Below the pieces are notes generated by a model. The model worked only from the letters and a program-made list of their open reading frames with translations. It had not been told where the DNA came from and ran no database searches. Position numbers and translations under genes: made by a program. This document shows positions 10,003-18,257 of a DNA stretch of 64,000 bases, in pieces. This stretch comes from Colwellia psychrerythraea 34H (GTDB lineage: Bacteria; Pseudomonadota; Gammaproteobacteria; Enterobacterales; Alteromonadaceae): the NCBI RefSeq assembly GCF_000012325.1, contig NC_003910.7:248001-312000 (forward strand). Reading direction: 5' to 3'. How positions within the stretch are numbered: position 1 is the first letter of the stretch; each line of letters begins with the position of its first letter.

Positions 10003-11592
10003 ATGAAAACTGAACAACAAGTGGCAATCAAACCGATAATCTGGACTATTTCGGGCAGTGATTGTTCTGGCGGTGCGGGTATTGCCGCGGATATTAAAAC
10101 GGGGCATGGTTTGGGTGTGGAAGTATGCCACTTGATTACCGCTAATACTGTGCAGAATTCGCACCAGCTGCTATCGGTTAATGCCATATCGGTTGAATTA
10201 TTGCAGCAACAAGCAGCGGTACTAATGGATGACAAACCGCCATCGGTCATCAAAATTGGTTTAGTGGCTAACGCAGAGCAAGTACAGTGGTTAGCTCAAT
10301 TAATTGAACAGATTAAACAAGTTATTCCCACGCTTATTAGTGTTTATGATCCTGTTGGCCAAGCCAGTGTCGGTGGTAGCTTTAACAACCTTACTTTGGA
10401 ACAGCTAAGCCCTTTATTACTGAAAATTGATGTGATCACACCTAATTTGATGGAAGCGAAAAGCTTAGCGAAATTAGATGGGCTACCTGATAAAAATAGT
10501 GCTGAAAAGCTGGCGAATAAAATCCATCAAAACTTTGCTATTAACAGTATTATTGTTAAAGGTGGGCATATTCACAGTGATGATAGGTATTCGATTGATT
10601 TCTGTCTTCACCAATTAAATCAGCTGAATGGCAAACAAGACAATCAAGATAAAGCGCAAACAGCGATTAGTTACCAGTTAGGTGCACTGCGCATAGATAG
10701 TCATTATAGCCACGGTGGTGGCTGTAGTTTTGCCAGCGCATTAGCAAGCTTTCTCGCTCAGGGGTACTTGATACGCGATGCGTTTACTTTAGCAAAGGCG
10801 TTCATCAGCCAAGGCTTGAGTACTAGCAAGCAAGTAAGCGAATTACACGGTCATCAATATTATGGTGCGTTTGAACAGCAAGGCTGGCCGCGTAATGCTG
10901 AATGCTTTCCCCAAGTTATTGATGAGCTCAGTCAGCAATATCAAAATTTACCAGCTTTTAACTCGTTAGATTTAGCAGAGAAAAAACTAGGCCTTTATCC
11001 GGTGATAGATTCATTATATTGGCTCAAGCGCTTATTATCTTTAGGTTTAGAGATTATTCAATTACGGGTGAAAAACTTGGCTGAAAGTGAATTAGAGCAA
11101 GTTATTATTACCGCCATTGCTTTGGCTAAAAAATATGATACTCGTTTGTTTATAAATGATTATTGGCAATTAGCGATTAAACATGGTGCTTATGGCGTTC
11201 ATATTGGTCAAGAAGACTTGCAAGATGCAGACTTAACGGCCATTCAACAATCGGGGATACGTTTAGGTATCAGTACTCATGGATGTTATGAATTCTTATC
11301 AGCACAGCGCTTACAGCCGTCATACTTAGCAATTGGCGCAATTTTTCCAACGAAAACTAAAGACATGACTGGGCAAATTCAAGGCATTGATAATTTGAGA
11401 CAGGTATTATCTTTACGCCCTGAAAATAAGCATAAAATCCCTGTGGTTGCCATTGGCGGTATTAATCTTGAACGTGCAGCAGAAGTCATCGCTACAGGTG
11501 TGGAAAGTATTGCTGTCGTTACTGCAATAACAGAAGCTGAGTGCTCACATGGCATTTCACCTGAGCAGGCAGTCACGCGTTTACAATTCTAG
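10003..11592 (+). CDS. thiDE: Bifunctional HMP-P kinase / thiamine-phosphate synthase (ThiD-ThiE fusion)
   Basis: The N-terminal half (about 11-265) is the HMP/HMP-phosphate kinase ThiD: GSDCSGGAGIAADIKT near the start, QNSHQLLSV, VYDPVGQASVGG, and the anion-hole region HGGGCSFASALASF. The C-terminal half (about 320-529) is ThiE, joining HMP-PP and thiazole phosphate: IQLRVKN, LFINDYWQLAIKHGAYGVHIGQEDL, GISTHGCYE and VAIGGINLE. Such fusions occur in several proteobacteria. It lies 300 bp after thiG on the same strand, beyond two inverted repeats, so it may have its own promoter. With thiC, thiO, thiS and thiG it supplies most of the pathway. Confidence 0.95.
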   Translation: MKTEQQVAIKPIIWTISGSDCSGGAGIAADIKTGHGLGVEVCHLITANTVQNSHQLLSVNAISVELLQQQAAVLMDDKPPSVIKIGLVANAEQVQWLAQLIEQIKQVIPTLISVYDPVGQASVGGSFNNLTLEQLSPLLLKIDVITPNLMEAKSLAKLDGLPDKNSAEKLANKIHQNFAINSIIVKGGHIHSDDRYSIDFCLHQLNQLNGKQDNQDKAQTAISYQLGALRIDSHYSHGGGCSFASALASFLAQGYLIRDAFTLAKAFISQGLSTSKQVSELHGHQYYGAFEQQGWPRNAECFPQVIDELSQQYQNLPAFNSLDLAEKKLGLYPVIDSLYWLKRLLSLGLEIIQLRVKNLAESELEQVIITAIALAKKYDTRLFINDYWQLAIKHGAYGVHIGQEDLQDADLTAIQQSGIRLGISTHGCYEFLSAQRLQPSYLAIGAIFPTKTKDMTGQIQGIDNLRQVLSLRPENKHKIPVVAIGGINLERAAEVIATGVESIAVVTAITEAECSHGISPEQAVTRLQF

Positions 11593-11659
11593 CTGAATCA
11601 TGCATATTCGAGTAGAACGGGTATATGATGTCATTGATAGAAATAGGTTAAGGATAATA

Positions 11660-12121
11660 ATGAAAGTTTTAGAAAATAAAATACCACCACCTTTAGTGGG
11701 TTTACTGATCGGGCTAGGAATGTGGGGGTTAAGTACAGTAACGCCAGTTATCTTACTAACAAATACAGTCAAATCAGTGTTGGTGATTGGTTTTATTTCT
11801 CTTGGTATTTTCTTTGATCTTGCAGGCATCATATCGTTTAGAAGGGCTAAAACCACGGTAAACCCGTTGAAACCTAATAAGGCAAGCTCCTTAGTAACAT
11901 CAGGTATATATCAAGTGACTCGTAATCCCATGTATGTTGGTTTTGTTGCTTTTCTACTGGCTTGGGCAAGCTTCTTAGGCTCGGCGTGGGGGCTCATTTT
12001 AATTCCATTGTATATACTTTATATTCAACGTTTTCAGATAGCTCCTGAAGAAAGGGCGCTAACAGTATTGTTCAAAGAAGAATTTACTCAGTATAAAGCA
12101 CAGGTTCGTCCTTGGTTGTAA
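11660..12121 (+). CDS. Isoprenylcysteine carboxyl methyltransferase-like membrane methyltransferase
   Basis: Small integral membrane protein (153 residues from this start) of the ICMT/PEMT-like superfamily. Three to four helices are followed by the SAM-binding signature SGIYQVTRNPMYVGF and the C-terminal EERALTVLFKEEFTQYKAQVRPWL, matching the RHP-x-Y and EE elements of the family. The reading frame runs back to 11600, but the ATG at 11660 has AAGGAT directly upstream and begins the hydrophobic part, so it is preferred. Bacterial members methylate lipids or small molecules; the substrate here is unknown. A strong terminator follows. Confidence 0.82.
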   Translation: MKVLENKIPPPLVGLLIGLGMWGLSTVTPVILLTNTVKSVLVIGFISLGIFFDLAGIISFRRAKTTVNPLKPNKASSLVTSGIYQVTRNPMYVGFVAFLLAWASFLGSAWGLILIPLYILYIQRFQIAPEERALTVLFKEEFTQYKAQVRPWL

Positions 12122-12167
12122 TGTCTGTGAACCGAAGTTCAAAAAATAATATGACTTATTCAGTATA

Positions 12168-12203
12168 AAAAAGGGGAAATACACTACTGTATTTCCCCTT
12201 TTT
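12168..12203. terminator. Bidirectional intrinsic terminator
   Basis: A perfect 15-bp stem (AAAAAGGGGAAATAC at 12168-12182, GTATTTCCCCTTTTT at 12189-12203, loop 6) lies between two convergent genes, with A and T runs on both flanks. It should end both the methyltransferase and carbonic anhydrase transcripts. Confidence 0.9.
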
Positions 12204-12233
12204 CGTTATCAATCATTTATATTCAATGAAGTA

Positions 12234-13085
12234 TTACATTGCAGATAATAGTCTTGGATTAACGACTAAGTTTCTTACTCCGTGGGCGTGATCTTCTTTA
12301 AAGGCATTACCTTTACACCATTCACCAACGGACTCGATATTCACCTTCGCCACTTTTGGACGAACGCTCCAAGTTACTTGAAATGGAGATCCTTTTTCAT
12401 TGTAACTAGGGCCTGTAGTTGATCCTGCGTATTGAATTGGGGTGCCAGTGTTATTTGGAATATTAGGCGCTTGATGTTTATCATTTTTAATACTGTGCGT
12501 AGTCAACTCACCAAAATCTAAAGCATTCTTATCATTCACTACAACAAATACTTGTGTCTCGACACGAAATTGTGGGTTGATAGTGGATTCACCTAAGCAA
12601 GCACCTAAAGTATTGCCAGGCGCTGCTTGTGCGGTAGAGTGAACATAGTGTACTTCGATAGTATCGCCAGGCAATAAACCACCGTGTGGGTTAGGACAAA
12701 TATCTTTATTAACTTTTTTGGTTTCTTTACTGCTTAATTTACCCGTATAAACAAAACCTGTTTGATAACCAGTACCATCGCCATTACCAGCATATTTACT
12801 AAACTCGCCACCTTTATGCTCAGCATTTTTATGCATATGGATATTACATAAATTCATGTTAGTAGATTCGGGTGCTAGACCAAAAATACGTGGATTATCA
12901 CCTTGTTTCATTGATAAATCACGAGGTGATTGCGGTCCATAACCTTTACTAACCGTATTATTTTCTAGCATAGCGCGTTGCTTTTTAATGACGTTATCTG
13001 AAACGTTGGTAGGCTCACTGCCAGCAAAAGCTGTTAGTGGAATTAATGCTGCAGCGACAGTCAGTGCAATAATATTCGTCTTCAT
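12234..13085 (-). CDS. Secreted delta-class carbonic anhydrase-like protein
   Basis: A cleavable signal peptide (about residues 1-21, ending AFA) sends it to the periplasm. The central block LCNIHMHKNAEHKGGEF (79-95; His 83, 85 and 90) and the later IEVHYVHS (His 146 and 149) match my recall of bacterial proteins related to the diatom delta-class carbonic anhydrase, whose zinc is held by three histidines. Cysteines 80, 130 and 163 may form a disulfide. The inferred role is interconversion of CO2 and bicarbonate outside the cytoplasm. AAGGAT precedes the ATG. The family call rests on motif memory; the metal ligands are candidates only. Confidence 0.7.
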   Translation of the reverse strand: MKTNIIALTVAAALIPLTAFAGSEPTNVSDNVIKKQRAMLENNTVSKGYGPQSPRDLSMKQGDNPRIFGLAPESTNMNLCNIHMHKNAEHKGGEFSKYAGNGDGTGYQTGFVYTGKLSSKETKKVNKDICPNPHGGLLPGDTIEVHYVHSTAQAAPGNTLGACLGESTINPQFRVETQVFVVVNDKNALDFGELTTHSIKNDKHQAPNIPNNTGTPIQYAGSTTGPSYNEKGSPFQVTWSVRPKVAKVNIESVGEWCKGNAFKEDHAHGVRNLVVNPRLLSAM

Positions 13086-13456
13086 TATGTATCCTTAAGG
13101 TTGTTGATTAACGAGTCACTTATGATAAATAGCGTTAAGAATTATTATTTGAAAAAGCTACTCTACATTTTTAGTGTATCGCAGAGGCATAACGTGTTTA
13201 AAGTGACACTAGCATCACTATAGTTTACGTCATGGCACATATGAGTAATTTTATGTTTTGTTTTTATTGCTACATCATAAGTTGATCATTGCCTATGCTA
13301 CAGTAAAACGCGATGACAACCTCCTGACCGTCATGTTTACTATGTTAAAAATTGTAACCTGCAGGGTGAGTTATATTTGATAATTAGCTTGTTGAATTAT
13401 TCTGCTTGAGCTTAAAATAGTGAAAACAAAGATGAATATCAGCATAAGAAGACAAT
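13086..13456. other. Divergent intergenic region
   Basis: AT-rich spacer between the carbonic anhydrase (minus) and the lipoate-ligase-like gene (plus). It must hold both promoters. I see no convincing operator, repeat or small gene; only a weak 5-bp dyad (13313-13334) is visible. Confidence 0.5.
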
Positions 13457-14164
13457 ATGATCGGTAATAAACTACTGAGTTACAAGAAAATTTCTGTCGC
13501 TAAGGTGTTTGAAAAAGAAACACAGCTTATTGCTCAAATACAAGCGGGAGAACTCAAACAATGCTTAATGTTATGGCAGGCCAAAGAAGCGACCCTGGTA
13601 TTACCCGCAGGTAAGAAGTGGCTAGCGTCAGATGAACTTAAAGCGGGTTTGTTGGCCGATGAGTGGCTTTTACAGGCGCGTAAAACTGGCGGAGCACCTG
13701 TACCACAATGCCCCGGAATAATTAACTTATCTCACCTGTATCTTTGGTCAAATGATACGCCCTATTCAATAACCCAAGCCTATGAGAATTTATGCACAGT
13801 TTTACATGGCTTCTTTGGTCAATTTAATTTAATTAGCCAAGCACATGCTACAGAATTCTCTTATTGCGATGGTGATTATAATATCAACTTGAATGGTAAA
13901 AAAATTGTTGGTACTGCTCAGCGAGTGATATTAAAAAAAGGTGGCGGCAAAATAGTGTTGGCACAAGCCTTTATTTTGATTGATGTGTTACTTGAAGAGA
14001 TCATAAAGCCAGTTAATTTGTGCTACCAATTATCTGATAAAACCGATCGGGTAAAAGCGCAGGTGCATACTACGCTTTTTGAGCATATTAACCAGAAACC
14101 GACAATAGATAAGCTATATCAGCAATTGACTCAAGCTTTTGTTGATAGTGGTCTTTATCAATAA
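13457..14164 (+). CDS. Lipoate-protein ligase / octanoyltransferase-like protein
   Basis: Protein of the biotin/lipoate ligase (LplA/LipM) superfamily. RKTGGAPVPQCPG (75-87) corresponds to the RRxTGGxxVxHxxG motif with the usual His replaced by Gln. The acyl-binding lysine is in NGKKIVGTAQR (K148 or K149), followed by a short C-terminal domain. At 235 residues it lacks the accessory domain of LplA and resembles LipM/LipL-type transferases. It could attach or transfer lipoyl or octanoyl groups to E2 or GcvH proteins, but no lipoyl-dependent gene is nearby. Family good, specificity open. Confidence 0.78.
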   Translation: MIGNKLLSYKKISVAKVFEKETQLIAQIQAGELKQCLMLWQAKEATLVLPAGKKWLASDELKAGLLADEWLLQARKTGGAPVPQCPGIINLSHLYLWSNDTPYSITQAYENLCTVLHGFFGQFNLISQAHATEFSYCDGDYNINLNGKKIVGTAQRVILKKGGGKIVLAQAFILIDVLLEEIIKPVNLCYQLSDKTDRVKAQVHTTLFEHINQKPTIDKLYQQLTQAFVDSGLYQ

Positions 14165-14231
14165 AATAGTCACTCTTAAAAATAACCAATCACTTATAAA
14201 ATGGGTATTAATAAAGCGGGGTGACTGATGC

Positions 14232-14819
14232 TTAAGACCCCTTTTTTAGTTGCTGATAAAGATCTGCAAATTTAACGCGCTTTTTGTAACCTTTGAAAAA
14301 ATGCTTATGTATTACTTTACCTTTGTTATCAATGATTACTACACCTGGGTAAGGGATACCATAATGATCACTGTCTACAGCGTATTCACTGTTTACAATA
14401 CCGTAGGCCAACATTGTTTGTACTTTTTGGTCTGATAATAATGGGTAGTTGATATTTTTCTGATCAGCGAATGTTTTTAAAATATCAGTATTATCATAAG
14501 AAATAGCCGCTAAGCCATAACCTAGTTTGGTAAATTGTTCAGCATGTTCATTCAATTCTATTAGGTGTTTTTTACAAAAAGGACACCAATCAGCTGAGCG
14601 GAAAAATAAGATAATTAAACCTTGCTCACCACTAATTTCTTTGATGTTAACCGCTTGCTCTTGGGTATTCACAACCGAAATTTCGGGCGCTTGTTCACCG
14701 AGTGTTGGGCCTACATTAATGCTTGTGTTGGCAAAGGCATTATTAGTTAATAACAAAAGTAGTGAAAAAACTGAGATTGATATTTTTTTATTGATGCGGG
14801 AGTAAATTTTACGGTTCAT
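14232..14819 (-). CDS. Exported thioredoxin-fold peroxiredoxin/redoxin
   Basis: An N-terminal hydrophobic signal (about 12-30, ending NAFA) precedes an AhpC/TSA-type redoxin domain. SADWCPFCKKHLIELN holds the CPFC pair (79-82), near the position of the peroxidatic or CxxC cysteines, and VDSDHYGIPYPGVVIIDNKG is the cis-Pro region. A TlpA/PrxQ-like thiol-disulfide or peroxide-reducing role in the envelope is likely. It is monocistronic, with its terminator not obvious. Confidence 0.8.
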   Translation of the reverse strand: MNRKIYSRINKKISISVFSLLLLLTNNAFANTSINVGPTLGEQAPEISVVNTQEQAVNIKEISGEQGLIILFFRSADWCPFCKKHLIELNEHAEQFTKLGYGLAAISYDNTDILKTFADQKNINYPLLSDQKVQTMLAYGIVNSEYAVDSDHYGIPYPGVVIIDNKGKVIHKHFFKGYKKRVKFADLYQQLKKGS

Positions 14820-14902
14820 TTAGGTTACGGATCTTTGTGGGTTATGACCTAAAAGACCGCTTGATGAAATAAAAATTTCATTGTAAATCCATTACTCTGC
14901 AT

Positions 14903-15050
14903 AATGTGTGACTACACTGGGAGTTCACGGTTCTTTGGCATGCAGGCATTCATTTTAAGTAATGGTTACTTTCTTGGTATCTATTCTTGTAGAATCAAGA
15001 ATTAACGAACAAATAACAGCAAAAAAACGACATTTTGGTCGTTTTTTTAT
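14903..15050 (+). ncRNA. Candidate orphan small RNA with intrinsic terminator
   Basis: In the 330-bp gap before the CWC gene, a strong terminator stands alone: 11-bp stem AAAAAAACGAC (15021-15031) / GTCGTTTTTTT (15038-15048), with T-run. A second hairpin, ATTCTTG/CAAGAAT (14983-15002, loop 6), precedes it. TTCATT (14877-14882) and CATAAT (14900-14905), 17 bp apart, could be its promoter. No protein gene ends here on the plus strand. The terminator is symmetric enough to work on the minus strand too, but no minus gene lies upstream of it. Speculative. Confidence 0.35.
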
Positions 15051-15149
15051 GCTCGAAACAAACATATGATTACCCATGTAGGTAAAGCTGTTAACATGAT
15101 CGGCATTAAAAATTTTTACTCAATAAAATTTAAAATCTTCTGAATACAT

Positions 15150-15365
15150 ATGACTGATAAAAATGATGACAGTATTTGTCCTTTATGCCAGCAAAATAAT
15201 CGCTGTGATGTCAAAGCGGGTAGTGGTTGTTGGTGTATGAATACTCCAGTTCCCGAGGAGCTGTTAGCACAAATACCAGCGCACCTCAAAGGTGTCAGTT
15301 GTGTCTGTAATGCATGTATTGGGCGTTATCAGCGTCAACAACATTTAAATGCTAATGTAGAATAG
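15150..15365 (+). CDS. Cysteine-rich CWC family protein
   Basis: Small 71-residue protein with eight cysteines arranged as CPLC near residue 11, then CDV, GCWCMN, and VSCVCNACIGR. This is the cysteine-rich CWC family (PF14375, by recall), presumably metal-binding, function unknown. It sits 108 bp before the FAD oxidoreductase on the same strand and may be cotranscribed with it. Confidence 0.8.
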   Translation: MTDKNDDSICPLCQQNNRCDVKAGSGCWCMNTPVPEELLAQIPAHLKGVSCVCNACIGRYQRQQHLNANVE

Positions 15366-15494
15366 TTTAATGACTATGTTTTAAAGCGTAAAAATAAAAG
15401 CACATTAGTGTAAAATCTTTTAGTCTCTACCTCTACGCAAATCGTGCGCATCCAAATAACATATTACCTATGAATGTATTTTCTCGAAACCGTT

Positions 15495-16982
15495 ATGAAT
15501 AAAACCTCAAAGGCTTATCAGCCATTACTCAGCTCCAAAGCAAAAATTGCCATTATTGGTGGTGGCGTTGCAGGCTCAACTATTGCGTTGCGTTTTGCTG
15601 AATTAGGTTTAGATACCACGCTGATAGAAAAAGGTCCGAGCTTAGTTAATGGTCCGCCTATTTGTCATTTACATGCTGGCGGTAACTTGTACCGCGAGAT
15701 TTGTGATGAGCAATGTCTTACCTTATTAAAGCAATCGATAGATACAGTTAAAGTTTATCCACAAAGTGTCAACATTCGACCAACGGTTATAGCTTTGCCT
15801 AAAACGGATAATGGTCAGCCTGAAGATTTATTACCTCGTTTAGAGAAGTTACGCGCTAAATACAGTGAACTTGTGGCTCAAGATAGTCGTAACAAGGTAC
15901 TCGGTGAACCGGAAAACTATTTTAAGTTTTATTCACGGACGGAGCTTGATGCTTTATTGGATTTACCTTTACCAAAAACGGCTAAGAATGATAGTGATTG
16001 GTTAGTCGCTTTTGCACAACACGTTGATTTAGATAGTCTTAAATTCCCTGTGTTACTAGTGCAAGAGTATGGCTTGTCAGCATTTCGCTTTGCCGCGATC
16101 GCGAGTTTAGCAATAGAGGGTTTACCTAGTTGCCACCTTCAAACAAATAAACAAGTTATTGCTATTGTTCAGCAAAAAAATAGCTTAGGTTGGCAAGTAT
16201 CCACTCAAGCATTACCTCAACATCAGCAAAGCCCAACTATTATTCACCAGCATTTTGACTATGTCATTAATGCGTGTGGTTTTAAAAGTGGTGAAATTGA
16301 TGACATGGTCAGCGCCAAACGTAAACGTATGGTGGAATTCAAAGCGGCTTATGTTGCTCATTGGCCTCAATGCCAAGGACTATGGCCTGAGATTGTTTTT
16401 TATGGCGAGCGAGGTACTCCACAAGGTATGGCGCAATTAACCCCTTACCCTGATGGTTATTTTCAGCTACATGGCATGACGCAAGACATTACCTTGTTTG
16501 ACCAAGGGTTAGTCGCGAGTTCTTTAGAAAGTGCGCAGCCGCAATTAGCAAAACGCTTTATCGAAAAGATTGATAAAAAATGGCCTGAGCAGTTGGTGCA
16601 TAATAGAACCTTAGGCTCTATCGAACATATTGCTCAGTTTATTTCAGCTTTTAGCTCAGCAGAAGTCGCAGCAAAGCCATTATTTGGTGCTCAGCAAATT
16701 CCTGGCGAAGATGCTGATTTACGTGCAGCTGATGTTTCATTTTATGGTCAACATTATGCGCGTGCAGAAATAGTTAAAGCATCCTCTGCGTTAGCTGCAG
16801 GCGATGCAATATTAAAAAACCTAGTCGATTGTGGATTAATAGCAGCGTTAGAATTAGGCCGCTATTTAACAGAACATTACTTCCCCGTCAGCCAACAATG
16901 TTCCGAAATTGAAGTAACAGAACGAGCAATAATGTTAGCCAAGCAGCGAGAATATCCAATAGCGTTAGCTAAAAATCTATAA
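15495..16982 (+). CDS. FAD-dependent oxidoreductase (DAO-like)
   Basis: Large flavoprotein with an N-terminal Rossmann motif IAIIGGGVAGSTIALRFAELGL and acidic LIEK at the end of beta-2. The middle includes YVINACGFKSGEID, the typical late FAD-contact strand. It resembles D-amino-acid-oxidase/glycine-oxidase-like enzymes, but the substrate cannot be read. The frame allows an earlier ATG at 15474; 15495 is preferred because it starts just before the flavin fold, though neither has a good ribosome binding site. It follows the CWC gene. Predicted cytoplasmic. Confidence 0.75.
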   Translation: MNKTSKAYQPLLSSKAKIAIIGGGVAGSTIALRFAELGLDTTLIEKGPSLVNGPPICHLHAGGNLYREICDEQCLTLLKQSIDTVKVYPQSVNIRPTVIALPKTDNGQPEDLLPRLEKLRAKYSELVAQDSRNKVLGEPENYFKFYSRTELDALLDLPLPKTAKNDSDWLVAFAQHVDLDSLKFPVLLVQEYGLSAFRFAAIASLAIEGLPSCHLQTNKQVIAIVQQKNSLGWQVSTQALPQHQQSPTIIHQHFDYVINACGFKSGEIDDMVSAKRKRMVEFKAAYVAHWPQCQGLWPEIVFYGERGTPQGMAQLTPYPDGYFQLHGMTQDITLFDQGLVASSLESAQPQLAKRFIEKIDKKWPEQLVHNRTLGSIEHIAQFISAFSSAEVAAKPLFGAQQIPGEDADLRAADVSFYGQHYARAEIVKASSALAAGDAILKNLVDCGLIAALELGRYLTEHYFPVSQQCSEIEVTERAIMLAKQREYPIALAKNL

Positions 16983-17001
16983 CTAATCGTTAGGTTAGCT
17001 T

Positions 17002-17682
17002 TTAACGCTTTAACGAAATCAGTAGTTCATTGAAAGTATCAAAGCACCACTGCGGGCCATATTGATTGATGTCTTCACCGTAGTTATAACCGTAAGTTAA
17101 GCCAACACTATCTATGTTGGCTGCTTTTGCAGCTAAGATATCGTTTTTAGAATCTCCGATCATCACACACTGCTCAGCAACAACGTTAAGTTGCTTCATG
17201 GCATAATGTAATGGTGCTGGATGTGGTTTTTTATCCGCTAACGTATCACCACCAATTAATAACTCAAACAGGTTATCAATACCTAAGCCCGTTAATATCG
17301 GTTGAATGAAAATAGCAGGTTTATTGGTAATAATCGCAAGACGAAAGCCAGCCGCTTTTAATGAAAGCAACCCTTCTTGCACATCGTCATACAATACTGA
17401 TTCTATGCATAAGCACTGCTGGTAATGGGCTAGAAAAATGGTTAGCGCATCTTTAGTGAGCGTTTCATCTAATTCTTTATCAATGATTGCAGAACCCGAT
17501 AATGCTCGTTCAATTAATACTTTGGCACCATTACCCACCCAATGGTGAATAGTGTCTTGATCGAAGGTCGCTTTGTTTAAATCTTTAAGGGTTCTATTTA
17601 CGGCTAAAGCAAGATCAGGGGCACTGTCTACTAAGGTGCCATCGAGATCGAATAAGAGTACTTCTTTTTCTTGCAGTTTCAC
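17002..17682 (-). CDS. gph: Phosphoglycolate phosphatase (HAD superfamily)
   Basis: HAD hydrolase of the Gph/PGP type. Motif I FDLDGTLVDSAPDL carries the nucleophile D12 and acid D14, motif II is IITNK, and motif IV is IGDSKNDILAA. The alpha-helical cap and 226 residues fit Gph, which removes 2-phosphoglycolate produced during repair of oxidised DNA ends. The start is a GTG (CAC at 17680-17682 on the plus strand) with AGAGAA upstream. Confidence 0.85.
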   Translation of the reverse strand: MKLQEKEVLLFDLDGTLVDSAPDLALAVNRTLKDLNKATFDQDTIHHWVGNGAKVLIERALSGSAIIDKELDETLTKDALTIFLAHYQQCLCIESVLYDDVQEGLLSLKAAGFRLAIITNKPAIFIQPILTGLGIDNLFELLIGGDTLADKKPHPAPLHYAMKQLNVVAEQCVMIGDSKNDILAAKAANIDSVGLTYGYNYGEDINQYGPQWCFDTFNELLISLKR

Positions 17683-17786
17683 TGTTTTCTCTTGCTGAAT
17701 ATTCTATGTTGAGGCCAATGTAGCATGAAGCATAGTACATACAGCAATAAATCAGTTCGTTTATTAATTTTATCTAGATAACGCAT

Positions 17787-17805
17787 GTAAATGATAATGG
17801 TTTTT
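17787..17805. promoter_or_regulatory. Fur-box-like operator
   Basis: The 19-bp stretch GTAAATGATAATGGTTTTT matches the classical Fur consensus at about 13 of 19 positions, including the intact AATGATAAT core. It lies 150 bp before the DUF3649 gene, which begins an operon of a type usually found with siderophore receptors. Repression by Fur under iron sufficiency is inferred. Confidence 0.55.
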
Positions 17806-17837
17806 ATTTCGTTTACTGGTATCATATCAGTATTCTG

Positions 17838-17886
17838 ACCCGTAATCATTAAAGGGCTTATCACTGCACCTCCAATGATTACGGGT
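17838..17886. repeat. Perfect 13-bp inverted repeat before the iron operon
   Basis: ACCCGTAATCATT (17838-17850) and AATGATTACGGGT (17874-17886) flank a 23-base loop, 50 bases before the first gene of the operon. With no T-run it is not a standard terminator. It could be a leader hairpin or an operator for a second regulator. Confidence 0.5.
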
Positions 17887-17936
17887 TTAGTTCTTTCTTT
17901 TAAATTACCTTTGCCCGATGCAAGCATGGAATATCA

Positions 17937-18257
17937 GTGTCTTACCTTTTAAATAATATCAATTGCTCTAGCCCGCGTTGGGCAGTTTTCTCTAGGTCGG
18001 TAGCGGCCACCTTGGGCGGCTACGCTTTAGCAACATCTAGCTCTCTTTTTATTGGTCAATTACTATTAAATAGTGCCGGAAAATATCAAGCTATTCATAT
18101 TGGCTTATTACTCTCCTTTCTTGTGTATGCCTGCGCTGCTATGTGGGTATTTTCGGTATCAAGTGCCACTAAGGCTTGGATAGGTTTAATAAAAGCTAAT
18201 ATTTTCTTAGCGATAGGAACCTGGCTATTAATGCAGTCTACAGGTGCGAATAGCTGA
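17937..18257 (+). CDS. DUF3649 iron-uptake-associated membrane protein
   Basis: Small protein (106 residues) with three hydrophobic helices, including GGYALATSSSLFIGQLLL, IGLLLSFLVYACAAMWVF and the last IFLAIGTWLLMQS. DUF3649 is typically encoded just before a PepSY-TM protein and DUF3325 beside siderophore receptors, exactly this order. Start is GTG with a poor ribosome binding site. Its stop overlaps the next ATG by one base. Inner membrane; biochemical role unknown. Confidence 0.75.
   Translation: MSYLLNNINCSSPRWAVFSRSVAATLGGYALATSSSLFIGQLLLNSAGKYQAIHIGLLLSFLVYACAAMWVFSVSSATKAWIGLIKANIFLAIGTWLLMQSTGANS

Noticed and set aside
17679..17927. 82-residue minus-strand frame overlapping gph by 4 bp
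   Set aside because: It spans the Fur-like box and the 13-bp inverted repeat, has no recognisable protein features, and a normal gph start exists.
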